Positions 16,852-27,448 of a DNA stretch of 64,000 nucleotides are shown in pieces. Positions within the stretch are counted from its first letter, which is position 1. Every line of letters begins with the position of its first letter. A model generated the notes under the pieces. The model made no database searches and was not told the origin of the DNA. It saw only the letters and a list, made by a program, of their open reading frames with translations. A program made the translations under genes and the position numbers. The DNA comes from Tidjanibacter sp. (lineage in GTDB: Bacteria > Bacteroidota > Bacteroidia > Bacteroidales > Rikenellaceae), in NCBI GenBank assembly GCA_017466345.1, contig JAFTUI010000024.1, forward strand, positions 62,001 through 126,000, read 5' to 3'.

Positions 16852-18087
16852 ATGGTAAAAATTAAAGCATTTGCAGGTGTACGTCCACCTCAGGCTCTGG
16901 CACACGAGGTAGCCTCGCGCCCCTATGACGTTCTCAACTCTGTTGAAGCAAAAGCAGAGGCAGGCGAGAAGAGCCTTCTGCACATCATTAAACCCGAGAT
17001 TGACTTTGATCCCATCATTGACGAGCACGATGAGGCCGTATACTCAAAAGCCGTAGAGAACTACAAGGCTTGGAAGGAGAAAGGCTGGCTCGTTAAGGAG
17101 GAGAAGGAGTGCTACTACATCTACGCACAGACTATGAACGGCAAACGCCAATACGGTCTGGTTGCTTGCTGCCACTTCCAGGATTACTTGGAGGGACGCA
17201 TCAAAAAGCACGAACTCACCCGCGCCGACAAGGAGGAGGATAGGATGAAACACGTTAGGGCACAGAGTGCAAACTTGGAGCCCGTGTTCTTCGCTTACCC
17301 TGAGAGGGAGGATATGAACGCTATCGTAAACCGCGTTATCGCTGAGGCTCCTAAGTACGACTTCGTGAGCGAGGATGGCGTAGGTCACACCCTTTGGCTG
17401 GTTGATAGCGATGAGGATATCGAGAACATCACTGCCATTTTTGAGCAAATTCCCGCATTGTATGTGGCTGATGGTCACCACCGTACTGCCGCTGCCGCAG
17501 GTGTTGGCAAAGAGAGGATGCAGGCTAACCCCAACCACACCGGCGAGGAGGAGTACTGCTACTTCTTGGCAGTTATCTTCCCCGATGCTCAGCTCAACAT
17601 CATTGACTACAACCGCGTAGTGAAAGACCTGAATGGTTTGTCGAAAGAGGAGTTTTTGGCAGAGGTAGAGAAAGATTTTGTTGTTGAGAAGAAGGGCGCA
17701 GACATCTATAAACCCAATGCGCTCCACAACTTCGGTCTTTATCTGGATGGCGAGTGGTATTCGATGACTGCCAAAGAGGGCACTTATGACGACAACGACC
17801 CCATCGGTGTTTTGGACGTCACCGTTCTCTCGAACCTTGTTTTAGACAAGATTTTGGGCATCAAGGACCTCCGCAGGGACAAACGCATCGACTTCGTTGG
17901 CGGTATCCGCGGCTTGGGCGAGTTGCAGAAGAGGGTTGACAGTGGCGAGATGAAGGTTGCCTTCGCTCTCTACCCCGTTTCGATGCAACAACTCATCGAC
18001 ATCGCCGACAGCGGCAACATTATGCCCCCCAAGACCACTTGGTTCGAGCCTAAGTTGCGTAGCGGCGTTGTGATCCACGAGTTTTAA
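16852..18087 (+). CDS. DUF1015 family protein
   Basis: 411 residues, the usual length. Recognisable text includes the N-terminal FAGVRPPQALAHEVASRPYDVL, LYVADGHHRTAAA and the C-terminal FALYPVSMQQLIDIADSGNIMPPKTTWFEPKL, all conserved in DUF1015. The family resembles SerB/kinase-like proteins (some members phosphorylate or use serine), and it follows serC-serA here by 12 nt, suggesting a serine-related role. No catalytic activity can be read from the sequence. Confidence 0.92.
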   Translation: MVKIKAFAGVRPPQALAHEVASRPYDVLNSVEAKAEAGEKSLLHIIKPEIDFDPIIDEHDEAVYSKAVENYKAWKEKGWLVKEEKECYYIYAQTMNGKRQYGLVACCHFQDYLEGRIKKHELTRADKEEDRMKHVRAQSANLEPVFFAYPEREDMNAIVNRVIAEAPKYDFVSEDGVGHTLWLVDSDEDIENITAIFEQIPALYVADGHHRTAAAAGVGKERMQANPNHTGEEEYCYFLAVIFPDAQLNIIDYNRVVKDLNGLSKEEFLAEVEKDFVVEKKGADIYKPNALHNFGLYLDGEWYSMTAKEGTYDDNDPIGVLDVTVLSNLVLDKILGIKDLRRDKRIDFVGGIRGLGELQKRVDSGEMKVAFALYPVSMQQLIDIADSGNIMPPKTTWFEPKLRSGVVIHEF

Positions 18088-18129
18088 TAAGAACTAACTT
18101 ATACCTATTTATAATTAACTACTAAAAGT

Positions 18130-18357
18130 ATGGCAAAAATCAAGGGAACAATCGTTGTTGATACCGAGCGCTGCAAAGGCTGCGAGGTATGTGTTGCCTC
18201 TTGCCCCTGCGATGTGTTGGCACTCTCGCCCAACGTAAACGGCAAAGGCTATAACTACGCCCACATGGCAAACCCCGACAACTGCACCGGCTGTGCAAGT
18301 TGTGCAATTATTTGCCCGGACACTTGTATCACAGTTTACAGACAAAAATTTGAGTAA
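18130..18357 (+). CDS. 2-oxoacid:ferredoxin oxidoreductase, ferredoxin-type delta subunit
   Basis: A 75-residue protein with two 4Fe-4S motifs: CKGCEVCVASCPCDVL and CTGCASCAIICPDTCI. It passes electrons from the oxidoreductase core to ferredoxin. First gene of a four-gene operon; 5 nt before the alpha subunit. Confidence 0.95.
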   Translation: MAKIKGTIVVDTERCKGCEVCVASCPCDVLALSPNVNGKGYNYAHMANPDNCTGCASCAIICPDTCITVYRQKFE

Positions 18358-18362
18358 GCGCT

Positions 18363-19445
18363 ATGGGAGAAGTTAAATTGATGAAAGGCAACGAGGTTAT
18401 CGCAGAAGCTGCGATTCGTTGCGGTGCCGATGGTTATTTCGGCTATCCTATTACCCCCCAGAGCGAGGTAATGGAGACACTTATGGAGCGCAAACCCTGG
18501 GAGACTACCGGTATGGTGGTTGTTCAGGCAGAGAGCGAGGTATCGTCCATCAATATGGTTTATGGCGGTGCTGCTTGCGGTAAGAGGGTTATGACATCCT
18601 CTTCGAGCCCCGGTATCAGCCTTATGTGTGAGGGTATGACCTACTTGGCTGGTGCAGAACTTCCTTGCGTTGTTGTGAATGTTACTCGTGGTGGTCCAGG
18701 TCTGGGTACTATCCAGCCCGCACAGAGCGACTACAACCAGGCAGTCAAAGGTGGCGGTCACGGTGACTATAAGACCATCGTTTTGGCTCCTGCTTCGGTT
18801 CAGGAGATGCACGACTTCGTGTTTGATGCATTCGATTTGGCATTCAAGTATCGTAACCCCGTTATGATTCTTTCGGACGGTGTTATCGGTCAGATGATGG
18901 AGAAGGTGGAACTCGCCGAGCAGCGTCCCCGCTGGACTGACGAGGAGATTCGCCAGATGCATAGCAGTTGGGCTACTACCGGCAAGACCGCAGACCGCGA
19001 CTACAACATCATCACATCGCTCGAACTTGATCCCTACGCTCAGGAGAGCTTCAACTACAAAATTTTCGAGAAATACGCACGTTGCGAGCGCGAGGAGGTT
19101 CGTTTCGAGGAGTACAAGTGTGAGGATGCCGACTACCTCATCGTAGCTTTCGGTTCTTCGGCTCGTATCTGCAAGGAGACTATCGAGATTGCTCGCGCAA
19201 ATGGTCATAAGGTAGGTCTTATCCGTCCTATCACATTGTGGCCCTTCCCCAGCAAGAAGATTGCTGAGGTTGCAGCCAAGACCAAAGGCGTACTCGTAGC
19301 AGAGTTGAATATGGGTCAGATGGTTGATGATGTAAGACTCGCAGTCAATGGCGCAGTGCCCGTAGAGCACTATGGTCGTACAGGTGGTGCAGTTTATACC
19401 CCCGATCAGGTATATGAGGCACTCAAAACCAAAATCATTAAATAG
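18363..19445 (+). CDS. vorB: 2-oxoacid:ferredoxin oxidoreductase alpha subunit (VorB/KorA type)
   Basis: Pyrimidine-binding/alpha subunit of a CoA-dependent 2-oxoacid:ferredoxin oxidoreductase. 360 residues. Features: GADGYFGYPITPQSEVME, MTSSSSPGISLMCEG, the RGGPGLGTIQPAQSDYNQA loop, and the C-terminal transketolase-like domain ending in MVDDVRLAVNG and EHYGRTGG. Substrate is not fixed by sequence: Bacteroidales homologues are annotated either for 2-oxoglutarate or branched-chain 2-oxoacids. The reaction can run both ways, oxidising the acid or carboxylating acyl-CoA. Confidence 0.9.
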   Translation: MGEVKLMKGNEVIAEAAIRCGADGYFGYPITPQSEVMETLMERKPWETTGMVVVQAESEVSSINMVYGGAACGKRVMTSSSSPGISLMCEGMTYLAGAELPCVVVNVTRGGPGLGTIQPAQSDYNQAVKGGGHGDYKTIVLAPASVQEMHDFVFDAFDLAFKYRNPVMILSDGVIGQMMEKVELAEQRPRWTDEEIRQMHSSWATTGKTADRDYNIITSLELDPYAQESFNYKIFEKYARCEREEVRFEEYKCEDADYLIVAFGSSARICKETIEIARANGHKVGLIRPITLWPFPSKKIAEVAAKTKGVLVAELNMGQMVDDVRLAVNGAVPVEHYGRTGGAVYTPDQVYEALKTKIIK

Positions 19446-19455
19446 TTAAATCGTT

Positions 19456-20220
19456 ATGGCAGAATATATTGTTGAGAAAACCAAAGAGAATTTGGTATAT
19501 TCCAAGACTCCCGTCCTGACCGACAAAGTTATGCACTACTGCCCTGGTTGTAGTCACGGTACTATCCACAAACTCATAGCTGAGGTTATCGAAGAGATGG
19601 GTGTCCAGGAGAAGACCATCGGTGTTTCGCCCGTAGGCTGCTCGGTATTTGCATACAACTATCTGAATATCGACTGGATTCAGGCGGCTCACGGTAGGGC
19701 AGCAGCAGTTGCTACCGCAGCTCATAGGCTCTACCCCGATAAACTCATCTTTACCTACCAGGGTGATGGTGACTTGGCTGCTATCGGTACTGCCGAGAGC
19801 ATCCACGTTTGTAACCGTGGCGAGAGCATCGCAGTGTTCTATGTAAACAACGCGATTTATGGTATGACCGGTGGTCAGATGTCGCCCAATACCCTCATCG
19901 GTATGAAGACCGCAACCTGCCCCTATGGTCGTGATCCCCAGTTGCACGGCTACCCCTATAAGGTTGCTAACTTTGTATGCCAATTGCCTGGTGTATGCTA
20001 CGTTACTCGCCAGAGTGTTCACACTCCTGCGGCTGTACGCAAAGCAAAGAAGGCTATCCGCAAGGCTTTGGAGAACTCGCTTGCAGGCAAAGGTTTGTCG
20101 TTTGTGGAGTTCGTTGCAACCTGCAATAGCGGTTGGAAGATGAGCCCCGTACAGGCTAACAAGTGGATGGAGGAGAATTTGGTTGCAGAGTATCCTCTTG
20201 GTGATATCAAAGACGAATAA
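19456..20220 (+). CDS. 2-oxoacid:ferredoxin oxidoreductase beta subunit (TPP-binding)
   Basis: 254 residues. Carries the thiamine-diphosphate site: YCPGCSHGTIHKL near the N-terminus, SPVGCSVFAYNYLN, and the TPP/Mg motif YQGDGDLAAIGTAE followed by NNAIYGMTGGQMSP. It lacks its own ferredoxin domain, which is supplied by the 75-residue subunit. Confidence 0.95.
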   Translation: MAEYIVEKTKENLVYSKTPVLTDKVMHYCPGCSHGTIHKLIAEVIEEMGVQEKTIGVSPVGCSVFAYNYLNIDWIQAAHGRAAAVATAAHRLYPDKLIFTYQGDGDLAAIGTAESIHVCNRGESIAVFYVNNAIYGMTGGQMSPNTLIGMKTATCPYGRDPQLHGYPYKVANFVCQLPGVCYVTRQSVHTPAAVRKAKKAIRKALENSLAGKGLSFVEFVATCNSGWKMSPVQANKWMEENLVAEYPLGDIKDE

Positions 20221-20241
20221 ACCCTTAAACAGCAAAGAGAT

Positions 20242-20796
20242 ATGAAACAGGAATTGATTATTGCAGGTTTCGGTGGACAGGGTGTCCTCTCGACCGGTAA
20301 AATTTTGGCATACTCGGGTATGTTGCAGGGTTATGAGGTATCGTGGCTCCCCAGCTATGGTCCCGAGATGCGTGGTGGTACCGCTAACGTAACCGTTGTG
20401 GTTAGCGACCAGCCCGTAAGTTCGCCTATCGTTCAGATGTGTGACACCGTTATCGTTCTTAACCAGCAGAGTTTGGATAAGTTCGAGCAGAGCGTTCGCC
20501 CTGGTGGTAACCTCATCTACGATACCAATGGTATCACTCACCACCCCACTCGTAAAGACATCAACATCTACACCATCAATGCTACCGAGGAGTGCGCAAA
20601 GATGGGTAACGCCCGCTTGTTCAACACAATGATTTTGGGTGGCTACCTGAAAGTGTGCCCCATCGTAGATATGGAGTATGTGAAGATTGGCTTGAAGAAG
20701 TCGTTGCCCGAGCGTGCTTGGAAGACCCTTCCCGCCAACGAGCAGGCTATCCTTCACGGTGGCGAGATTATTAAACTCGTTCACAAAGCCGAGTAA
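20242..20796 (+). CDS. 2-oxoacid:ferredoxin oxidoreductase gamma subunit
   Basis: 184 residues, starting MKQELIIAGFGGQGVLSTGKIL, the signature of the gamma (POR) domain, which binds CoA. SYGPEMRGGTANVTVVVSD is also conserved. Last gene of the operon; a strong terminator follows after 117 nt. Confidence 0.95.
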   Translation: MKQELIIAGFGGQGVLSTGKILAYSGMLQGYEVSWLPSYGPEMRGGTANVTVVVSDQPVSSPIVQMCDTVIVLNQQSLDKFEQSVRPGGNLIYDTNGITHHPTRKDINIYTINATEECAKMGNARLFNTMILGGYLKVCPIVDMEYVKIGLKKSLPERAWKTLPANEQAILHGGEIIKLVHKAE

Positions 20797-20913
20797 GAAA
20801 GAAAGTTTTGGGGGTGTGGGGCTTGTCCCCCACTCCACCCAAGAGATCTCCACCGGTCAAATAGGAATATACAATACGGAAAAATCTATTTGGCCACTTA
20901 AAACTTCAAGGAG

Positions 20914-20946
20914 AGGGGGCGCACGAAAAGTGCGCCCCCTTGTTTT
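20914..20946 (+). terminator. terminator of the oxidoreductase operon
   Basis: AGGGGGCGCAC and its exact complement GTGCGCCCCCT close a GAAAA loop, followed by TGTTTTT. The 117 nt before it also hold a GC-rich imperfect hairpin (about 20812-20840) and a CAAATAG/CTATTTG pair (20858-20892). Confidence 0.9.
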
Positions 20947-20958
20947 TGGTAAATACAA

Positions 20959-20987
20959 CAAAGGTCGAGGAAATTCCTCGACCTTTG
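20959..20987 (-). terminator. hairpin after gpmI
   Basis: CAAAGGTCGAGGAA and its exact complement meet with one unpaired base between them, 23 nt beyond the gpmI stop. Short T runs follow on both strands. It probably terminates gpmI transcripts and backs up the oxidoreductase terminator. Confidence 0.65.
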
Positions 20988-21010
20988 TTTGACTTTGCGA
21001 TGTTCACATA

Positions 21011-22540
21011 CTACTTGAACTCCACAAGAGCCTTGCCAGTCATTTCGGCGGGCTGAGCCACACCCATAAGTTTCAGCACCGTGGGGGCAACGTCTGCCAG
21101 CACGCCATTCTCCACGCTCTTTACCCTATCCGATACCACAATGATGGGCACGGGGTTCAAAGAGTGAGCGGTATTGGGCGAGCCGTCCTCATTTACAGCG
21201 TTGTCGGCATTGCCGTGGTCGGCAATAACAACCACCTCGTAGCCATTCTCCACTGCTGTGGTAACAACGTCCTTCACGCACGCATCAACAGTCTTAACAG
21301 CCTTGTGGATAGCCTCCCACACGCCCGTATGCCCAACCATATCGCCATTTGCGAAGTTCAGGGCGATGAAGTCGAACTCCTGCTTTTTGAGTTCGGCAAC
21401 CAGAGCCTTAGCAACTTCGGGAGCACTCATCTCGGGTTGGAGGTCGTAGGTCGCAACCTTAGGAGAGGGTATCAAAATGCGACTCTCACCCTCGAACTCA
21501 GCCTCCCTACCACCATTGAGGAAGAAAGTAACGTGTGCATATTTCTCGGTCTCGGCAATACGCAACTGCTTCATACCGAGCGAAGAAACGTACTCGCCGA
21601 TGGTATTCTCCACATTCTCCTTGTCGAAGAGGATGTGCAGCCCCTCGAATTTTGCATCATAAGGAGTCATACAGCAGTAGTAGAGGGGAAGTGTGTGCAT
21701 ACCCTCCTCGGGCATATCCTGCTGAGTGAGCACGATGGTGAGTTCCTTAGCCCTATCGTTACGGAAGTTGAAGAAGATTACCATATCCTGAGCCTCAATC
21801 AAGCCGATGGGCTTATCGTTCTCATCAACAGCCACAATGGGTTTCACAAACTCATCCGTTACACCCTCATCATAACTCTCCTGCATAGCCGCCAACATAT
21901 CGCGCGAGTGCTTACCCTCGCCCTTAACAATTTGGTCGTAGGCAATCTTTACCCTTTCCCAGCGTTTGTCCCTATCCATTGCGTAGTAACGACCGATGAT
22001 AGAGGCAATCCTGCCGCCACTCACTTTGAGGTGATTTTCGAGAGCCTCAATATAGCCCTTGCCGCTCTGGGGGTCGGTATCCCTACCGTCCATAAAGCAG
22101 TGCACGAAGGTCCTATCCGACAGACCGTAAGCCTGAGCAATGTCAAAGAGTTTCTCCAAGTGCGACTGCTGGCTATGCACGCCACCATCGCTCACCAAGC
22201 CCATAAAGTGTACCTTCACGCCCTTCTCCTTAGCGTACTCAAAAGCAGCCTTAACCTCCTTATTCTCCATAATGGAGTTGTCGCGGCAAGCTCGGTTAAT
22301 CTTCACAAGGTCTTGATAGACCACCCTACCTGCGCCAATGTTGAGGTGACCTACCTCCGAGTTACCCATCTGTCCTTCGGGCAGACCGACATTCTCGCCA
22401 TCGGTGCGGAGTTCGGCATTGGGATATTTAGCCTCCAACGAGTTCATAAACTCGGGCTGTGCCGTATAGATAACGTCTGCTTTGGTGTGGTTGCCTTTTC
22501 CCCAACCATCCAAAATCATCAGCAATACTTTTTGTGCCAT
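21011..22540 (-). CDS. gpmI: 2,3-bisphosphoglycerate-independent phosphoglycerate mutase
   Basis: Mn-dependent glycolytic enzyme interconverting 3- and 2-phosphoglycerate. 509 residues. Metal and phosphoserine sites visible: [10 protein letters not shown] at the start, [21 protein letters not shown] (the Ser of GNSEVGH is phosphorylated), [20 protein letters not shown] and the C-terminal [12 protein letters not shown]. The alkaline-phosphatase-like fold and length match the family. Confidence 0.97.
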   Translation of the reverse strand: MAQKVLLMILDGWGKGNHTKADVIYTAQPEFMNSLEAKYPNAELRTDGENVGLPEGQMGNSEVGHLNIGAGRVVYQDLVKINRACRDNSIMENKEVKAAFEYAKEKGVKVHFMGLVSDGGVHSQQSHLEKLFDIAQAYGLSDRTFVHCFMDGRDTDPQSGKGYIEALENHLKVSGGRIASIIGRYYAMDRDKRWERVKIAYDQIVKGEGKHSRDMLAAMQESYDEGVTDEFVKPIVAVDENDKPIGLIEAQDMVIFFNFRNDRAKELTIVLTQQDMPEEGMHTLPLYYCCMTPYDAKFEGLHILFDKENVENTIGEYVSSLGMKQLRIAETEKYAHVTFFLNGGREAEFEGESRILIPSPKVATYDLQPEMSAPEVAKALVAELKKQEFDFIALNFANGDMVGHTGVWEAIHKAVKTVDACVKDVVTTAVENGYEVVVIADHGNADNAVNEDGSPNTAHSLNPVPIIVVSDRVKSVENGVLADVAPTVLKLMGVAQPAEMTGKALVEFK

Positions 22541-22575
22541 TTTCTTTTCTATTTTATTTTAACCTAACTTCTTTC

Positions 22576-22760
22576 TCCGCTTTTTGTAAAAAGCGGAACC
22601 AAAAACTTTTAGTGTAACCAACTCTGTGCGGTTCTTTTCACCGTCTTGCTTCGGAGCCACCTACATAAGAGCGTCACTCTGACGCCTTTTTGTAAAAAGT
22701 CGCCCAAAAACTTTTAGTGTAGCCAACGCCTTGTGGTTCTACCCACTGCCTTGCTTCGGA
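22576..22760. repeat. two diverged direct repeats (about 75 bp, offset about 106 bp) with palindromes
   Basis: Copy 1 (22581-22655) and copy 2 (22687-22760) share TTTTTGTAAAAAG, then an aCTTTTAGTGTA-type core, a GGTTCT block and an end CTTGCTTCGGA. Copy 1 begins with a perfect 22-bp palindrome, TCCGCTTTTT-GT-AAAAAGCGGA (22576-22597); copy 2 is preceded by GCGTCACTCTGACGC. The whole gpmI-alaS gap (22541-22779) is this repeat; no gene is seen in it. Confidence 0.65.
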
Positions 22761-22779
22761 ATGAGTTTGCTCAGCCTTA

Positions 22780-25395
22780 CTATTTTACAGCAGAGAGAAT
22801 CAACTCCTCAGCCACAGCGATAGCCTTCTCCAAACCTTCGGGGTTCTTACCGCCTGCCGTAGCATAGAAGGGCTGACCGCCACCGCCACCCTGCATCTCT
22901 TTGGCAGCAGTGCGTACAACATCGCCAGCCTTCACACCAGCCTTCACAAGGTTGTCGCCCACAGCAACAGCCAACTGAGGCTTGCCACCCTCGCGACTAC
23001 CCAAAACGATAGCCACATCGGGATTGGCGGTGCGCAGAGCATAAACGGCATCCTTGACCATCTCTACGGGCATATCAACAATCTTAGACACTACCCTCTT
23101 ATCGCCCAAGAGTTTACCAACCTCGGCAGCCACCAATTTTGCTTTCTCGGCACGGAAGCCCTCAATCTCCTTGCGGAGCTCGACATTGTCGTCCATCATT
23201 TTGCGGATAGCCTGCAACAATACGGGCGAGCCAACGGTCTTCTGAATCTCTTTGAGAGTCTCTTCAACCTTATAGCCAGCCTCCTCTGCCACCGAACCTG
23301 CGATAGCCTCAATTCGCCTTACGCCTGCCGATATTGCGCTCTCGCTGACAATCTTGAACTGACCGATAACACCCGTTGCGCTAACGTGAGTACCACCACA
23401 GAGTTCCACACTCTCTCCAAAGCGAATCATCCTCACCTTGTCGCCATATTTCTCGCCAAAGAGCATCATTGCACCCGCCTTCTGTGCCTCCTCAATGGAG
23501 CACTCGCGGTTTTCGTCAAGGGCGTAGTTTGCGCGAATCATACGGTTAACCTCACGCTCCACCTGGCGCAACTCCTCATCGGTTACCTTCTGGAAGTGCG
23601 AGAAGTCGAAGCGCAAGTACTCGGGGCATACAAGCGAGCCTTTCTGCTCAACGTGCGAGCCGAGTATGCTCCTCAGCGCTTTGTGCATTAGGTGGGTTAC
23701 GGAGTGGTGACGAGCCGAAGCGAGGCGGCTTTCCTCGTCTACCACTGCCACGAAAGTAGCCTCCACATTTTCGGGCAACTCCGAAACGATATGTATAGGA
23801 AGACCATTCTCCTTGATGGTGTCTACAACCGCAAGAGTCTTGCCATCTGCCGAGATGGTACCCTTATCGCCCACCTGACCACCGCTATTGGCATAGAAAG
23901 GTGTGCGGTCGAAGACGAGCTGATAGAGGGTCTTGCCCTTGGTTGTCACACGGCGGTAGCGCACGATTTTAACCTCTGCCGAGAGGTTGTCGTAGCCCAC
24001 AAACTCGGTAGTAGCACCCTGTACGAGTTCCACCCAGTCATCATTCTCCACTGCGGCAGCATTGCGCGAGCGAGCCTTCTGAGCCTGCAACTCCACATCG
24101 AATGCCTCCAAATCCACACTCATACCATTCTCCCTCGCGATGAGTTCGGTAAGGTCGATGGGGAAACCGTAGGTATCGTAGAGCGTAAATGCCGATTTGC
24201 CGTCAATTACCGAGCCACCGGCCTTGCGAGTCTTCTGCATAACACCCTCCAAGAGGTTGATACCCGTAGCGAGGGTTTTGAGGAATGCGCTCTCCTCCTC
24301 GCAAATAACGCTTACGATAAGATTCTGCTGAGCCCTGAGTTCGGGGAACTGCTCGCCCATCTGCTCTACAAGACCGGGAACAAGTTTGCAAATAAAAGGC
24401 TCGTTGAAACCGAGGTAAGTGTAACCATACCTTACAGCACGGCGCAAAATGCGGCGAATAACATAACCAGCCTTCACGTTGCTGGGCAACTGACCATCGG
24501 CAATCGAGAACGCGATAGTCCTCAGGTGGTCGGCAATAACCCTCATTGCAACATCTGCCTTCTCGTCATCGCCATAGCGTTTGCCCGAGAGGGCTGCAAT
24601 CTCGCTAATTCGGGTTTGGAACACATCGGTGTCGTAGTTGCTCTGCTTGTTCTGCAAAACCATACACAGACGCTCGAAGCCCATACCCGTGTCGATATGT
24701 TTGTGAGGCAGAGGCTCCAAAGAGCCGTTAGCCTTACGGTTGAACTGCATAAACACAAGGTTCCAAATCTCAATCACGAGATGGTGTCCCATATTTACCA
24801 TCTCCCTACCATCCTTCTCGGCACGCTCGGCATCGCTACGCAAGTCGAAGTGAATCTCGCTACAAGGACCGCAAGGACCCGTCTCGCCCATCTCCCAGAA
24901 GTTGTCGTGCTTGTTGCCAAGGATGATATGGTCCTCGGGCAGATACTGCTTCCACATATCGTATGCCTCTTGGTCCATAGGCACACCATCCTCGGGCGCA
25001 CCCTCAAATACAGTGGCATAGAGCCTATCCTTGGGCATCTTATAGACCTCGGTGAGGAGTTCCCAAGCCCAATCAATAGCTTCCTTTTTGAAATAATCAC
25101 CAAAGGACCAGTTGCCGAGCATCTCGAACATTGTGTGGTGATAGGTATCGTGTCCTACCTCTTCGAGATCGTTGTGCTTACCCGAAACGCGAAGGCACTT
25201 CTGGGTGTCGGCAGCACGATTATACTTCTTCTCGGCATTACCGAGGAAGATGTCCTTAAACTGGTTCATACCTGCGTTGGTAAACATCAGCGTAGGGTCG
25301 TTCTTCACTACCATAGGAGCCGAAGGAACGATAGTGTGCTGCTTGCTCTCGAAGAATTGGAGGAATTTCTTTCTGATTTCGTTTGATGTCATCAT
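22780..25395 (-). CDS. alaS: alanine--tRNA ligase
   Basis: Class II aminoacyl-tRNA synthetase. 871 residues, full length: catalytic core ([20 protein letters not shown] and [17 protein letters not shown]), the tRNA-recognition helices, an editing domain with [13 protein letters not shown] and [12 protein letters not shown] zinc/editing motifs, and a C-terminal DHHA1 domain ending [14 protein letters not shown]. Two Met codons open the frame (25395 and 25392); either may be used. Confidence 0.97.
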   Translation of the reverse strand: MMTSNEIRKKFLQFFESKQHTIVPSAPMVVKNDPTLMFTNAGMNQFKDIFLGNAEKKYNRAADTQKCLRVSGKHNDLEEVGHDTYHHTMFEMLGNWSFGDYFKKEAIDWAWELLTEVYKMPKDRLYATVFEGAPEDGVPMDQEAYDMWKQYLPEDHIILGNKHDNFWEMGETGPCGPCSEIHFDLRSDAERAEKDGREMVNMGHHLVIEIWNLVFMQFNRKANGSLEPLPHKHIDTGMGFERLCMVLQNKQSNYDTDVFQTRISEIAALSGKRYGDDEKADVAMRVIADHLRTIAFSIADGQLPSNVKAGYVIRRILRRAVRYGYTYLGFNEPFICKLVPGLVEQMGEQFPELRAQQNLIVSVICEEESAFLKTLATGINLLEGVMQKTRKAGGSVIDGKSAFTLYDTYGFPIDLTELIARENGMSVDLEAFDVELQAQKARSRNAAAVENDDWVELVQGATTEFVGYDNLSAEVKIVRYRRVTTKGKTLYQLVFDRTPFYANSGGQVGDKGTISADGKTLAVVDTIKENGLPIHIVSELPENVEATFVAVVDEESRLASARHHSVTHLMHKALRSILGSHVEQKGSLVCPEYLRFDFSHFQKVTDEELRQVEREVNRMIRANYALDENRECSIEEAQKAGAMMLFGEKYGDKVRMIRFGESVELCGGTHVSATGVIGQFKIVSESAISAGVRRIEAIAGSVAEEAGYKVEETLKEIQKTVGSPVLLQAIRKMMDDNVELRKEIEGFRAEKAKLVAAEVGKLLGDKRVVSKIVDMPVEMVKDAVYALRTANPDVAIVLGSREGGKPQLAVAVGDNLVKAGVKAGDVVRTAAKEMQGGGGGQPFYATAGGKNPEGLEKAIAVAEELILSAVK

Positions 25396-25440
25396 AATTC
25401 TATATTTTCTCTTTATACTATTATACTCAACTTTTCAAGG

Positions 25441-25471
25441 TTGCAAAATTACATATTTTACTCTAATTTTG
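25441..25471 (+). promoter_or_regulatory. promoter of the tandem M23 genes; overlapping divergent alaS -7 box
   Basis: Plus strand: TTG (25441-25443), 20-nt spacer, TAATTTTG (25464-25471). On the minus strand the same region carries TAATTTTG (25444-25451) reading toward alaS, so the two -7 boxes are mirror images within 28 bp. Confidence 0.6.
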
Positions 25472-25499
25472 TCACGCAAAAGGCACCATTTTTCAACAA

Positions 25500-26477
25500 A
25501 TGAGGAAAAAAGAGTACAAATTCAACCCTAAGACGCTCACTTATGAGCCCGTAGAACGCCCAAGAAGGCTAAAAAGATACCTTCTTGCGAGGCGTTGTCT
25601 GCTCTTTTTCATTGCCGCGATGGTGGTAAATCTCGTCTACTCGCTCTCCTACTATACCCCCAAGCTACGCACTTTGGAACAGCAGGGTGCAAAGATCGCT
25701 CATCGCTTTGCAGTCCTCGACTCACGACTTGGCTCCACAGAAGAAAAACTCGGCGAACTCGCCCATCGCGACAACCAAGTCTACCGTTCGCTCTTCGGTG
25801 CCGACACCCTCTCGCTGGAAGGTATATACACCCCCTATCACGCCTCCATCTACAATGGATACAATGGCGACTACAATGGCATTGTGAGGAGTGCGTGGCA
25901 GAGGCTCGATGCTCTCACACGCCTCACATATCGACAAAGTGTGTCGCTCGATGAATTGCAGGTGCTATCGAAAAACAAAGAGAAGATGGCTGCCTCCATC
26001 CCCGCCATTTGGCCTATCAATAAAAAAGACCTCAGGGGAGCTATCGGTGCATACGGACGCCGACTTCACCCCATCTACAAACGCTACATACAACACAAAG
26101 GCATCGACTTCGGAGGACGCAAGGGCGACCCCATATATGCTACGGGTAATGGCGTTGTGGTACACTCCGAGAAAGGACTCCGCCGCAAGGGTTATGGTCA
26201 GCAACTTGTTATAGACCACGGTTTTGGCTACAAGACCCGCTACGCCCACCTAAGCGAACGACTTGTGAAGATTGGGCAAGAGGTAAAGCGCGGCGAGCTG
26301 ATTGGTTATATGGGTTCTACGGGTGGCTCTACGGGTCCCCACCTCCACTACGAAGTCATCTATATGGGCAACCACGTTGACCCCATCAACTATTTCCGCC
26401 GCGATATGACCGAGGCAGAGTTTGAACACATCATCGAACAAGCTAAGACAACCACTTACGAAACACTCGAAGAGTAA
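25500..26477 (+). CDS. M23 family metallopeptidase, membrane-anchored
   Basis: 325 residues. A cytoplasmic basic N-terminus is followed by a transmembrane helix at about 36-55, a coiled-coil region (about 60-95), and an M23/LytM domain at about 180-295. Zinc ligands are intact: HKGIDFGGRKG and HLHYEVIYMG. This architecture is the Bacteroidota type of septal or lateral wall endopeptidase. It lies 2 nt before a second M23 gene with the same layout. Confidence 0.92.
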   Translation: MRKKEYKFNPKTLTYEPVERPRRLKRYLLARRCLLFFIAAMVVNLVYSLSYYTPKLRTLEQQGAKIAHRFAVLDSRLGSTEEKLGELAHRDNQVYRSLFGADTLSLEGIYTPYHASIYNGYNGDYNGIVRSAWQRLDALTRLTYRQSVSLDELQVLSKNKEKMAASIPAIWPINKKDLRGAIGAYGRRLHPIYKRYIQHKGIDFGGRKGDPIYATGNGVVVHSEKGLRRKGYGQQLVIDHGFGYKTRYAHLSERLVKIGQEVKRGELIGYMGSTGGSTGPHLHYEVIYMGNHVDPINYFRRDMTEAEFEHIIEQAKTTTYETLEE

Positions 26478-26479
26478 CT

Positions 26480-27433
26480 ATGAGCCGCCGCTATAACATA
26501 TATCCGCCGAGCGACAGCAGAGCAAGCCTCATAGGCTCTGCCATTGGACGTATGCTCTCTAACGTGCTCATATTTGGCACTTTATTGGTGGGGGTATATC
26601 TTCTCTTTACGCTCTTCGACACCCCTACTCAGCACCATCAACGCAAGCGCAACCAGCAACTATCCCACGACCTTGCTACCATTGAGAGCCGCTACGACAC
26701 TCTCCAACAGGTGCTCGACAATGTTATTGAGAGGGACAAAAATGTCTTCCGCATACTCTTTGAGTCGGAGCCTTACGAGTTTGACGATAACTCGGCAGAG
26801 ATTCGCTGGGACAACCAAGAGCGGCTCGCCACAATGAGCGAAACGGAGCTATATCACGAACTTGGCGAACGTATGAACCGTTTAGAGGCAGGCGAGAACT
26901 ACCTCTCATCGCTCTTTGAAGGTATGGGTAAGGCTGTGGATAGTATGGGCACGAAGGCTAATCACATCCCTGCTATTCAGCCAGTTATCAACCCACAATT
27001 AACGCTCCTTACCGCCCCCTATGGTATGCTAATACACCCATTTTACAAGAGCCTCGTCTCACATCAAGGTGTCGACTACACCGTCCCCGTAGGCTCGCGC
27101 GTCTTTGCCACTGCCGATGGAAAGGTCAAGGAGGTCAAAACAAGCAAAACAACCTCAGGACGCTATATCATAATAAATCACGGAGAGGGTTACGAAACAC
27201 AATATAGCCACCTCTCGCGCATAGATGTCAAAAAGGGACAAACGGTACGCCGAGGCGACATCATAGGTCTAACGGGTAATAGTGGCTTGTCGCTCTCGCC
27301 CCACCTTCACTACGAGGTAAGGTTCAATGGTATGAGGGTGGACCCCATCCACTACTTCTTTATGGAACTCACGCCACACGAATACAAGCGTATGATTGAA
27401 ATTGCGCAGAGCGGTATGCAATCGTTTGATTAA
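26480..27433 (+). CDS. M23 family metallopeptidase, membrane-anchored (second of tandem pair)
   Basis: 317 residues, same plan as the preceding gene: basic N-terminus, transmembrane helix at about 25-45, coiled coil, then an M23 domain with HQGVDYTVPVG and HLHYEVRFNG intact. The two proteins are clearly paralogous in the catalytic part but diverged in the linker (this one contains an acidic ESEPYEFDDNS stretch). Tandem duplication with specialisation, for example septal versus lateral wall, is an inference. Confidence 0.92.
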   Translation: MSRRYNIYPPSDSRASLIGSAIGRMLSNVLIFGTLLVGVYLLFTLFDTPTQHHQRKRNQQLSHDLATIESRYDTLQQVLDNVIERDKNVFRILFESEPYEFDDNSAEIRWDNQERLATMSETELYHELGERMNRLEAGENYLSSLFEGMGKAVDSMGTKANHIPAIQPVINPQLTLLTAPYGMLIHPFYKSLVSHQGVDYTVPVGSRVFATADGKVKEVKTSKTTSGRYIIINHGEGYETQYSHLSRIDVKKGQTVRRGDIIGLTGNSGLSLSPHLHYEVRFNGMRVDPIHYFFMELTPHEYKRMIEIAQSGMQSFD

Positions 27434-27448
27434 CAAAGAGGTTATCCT

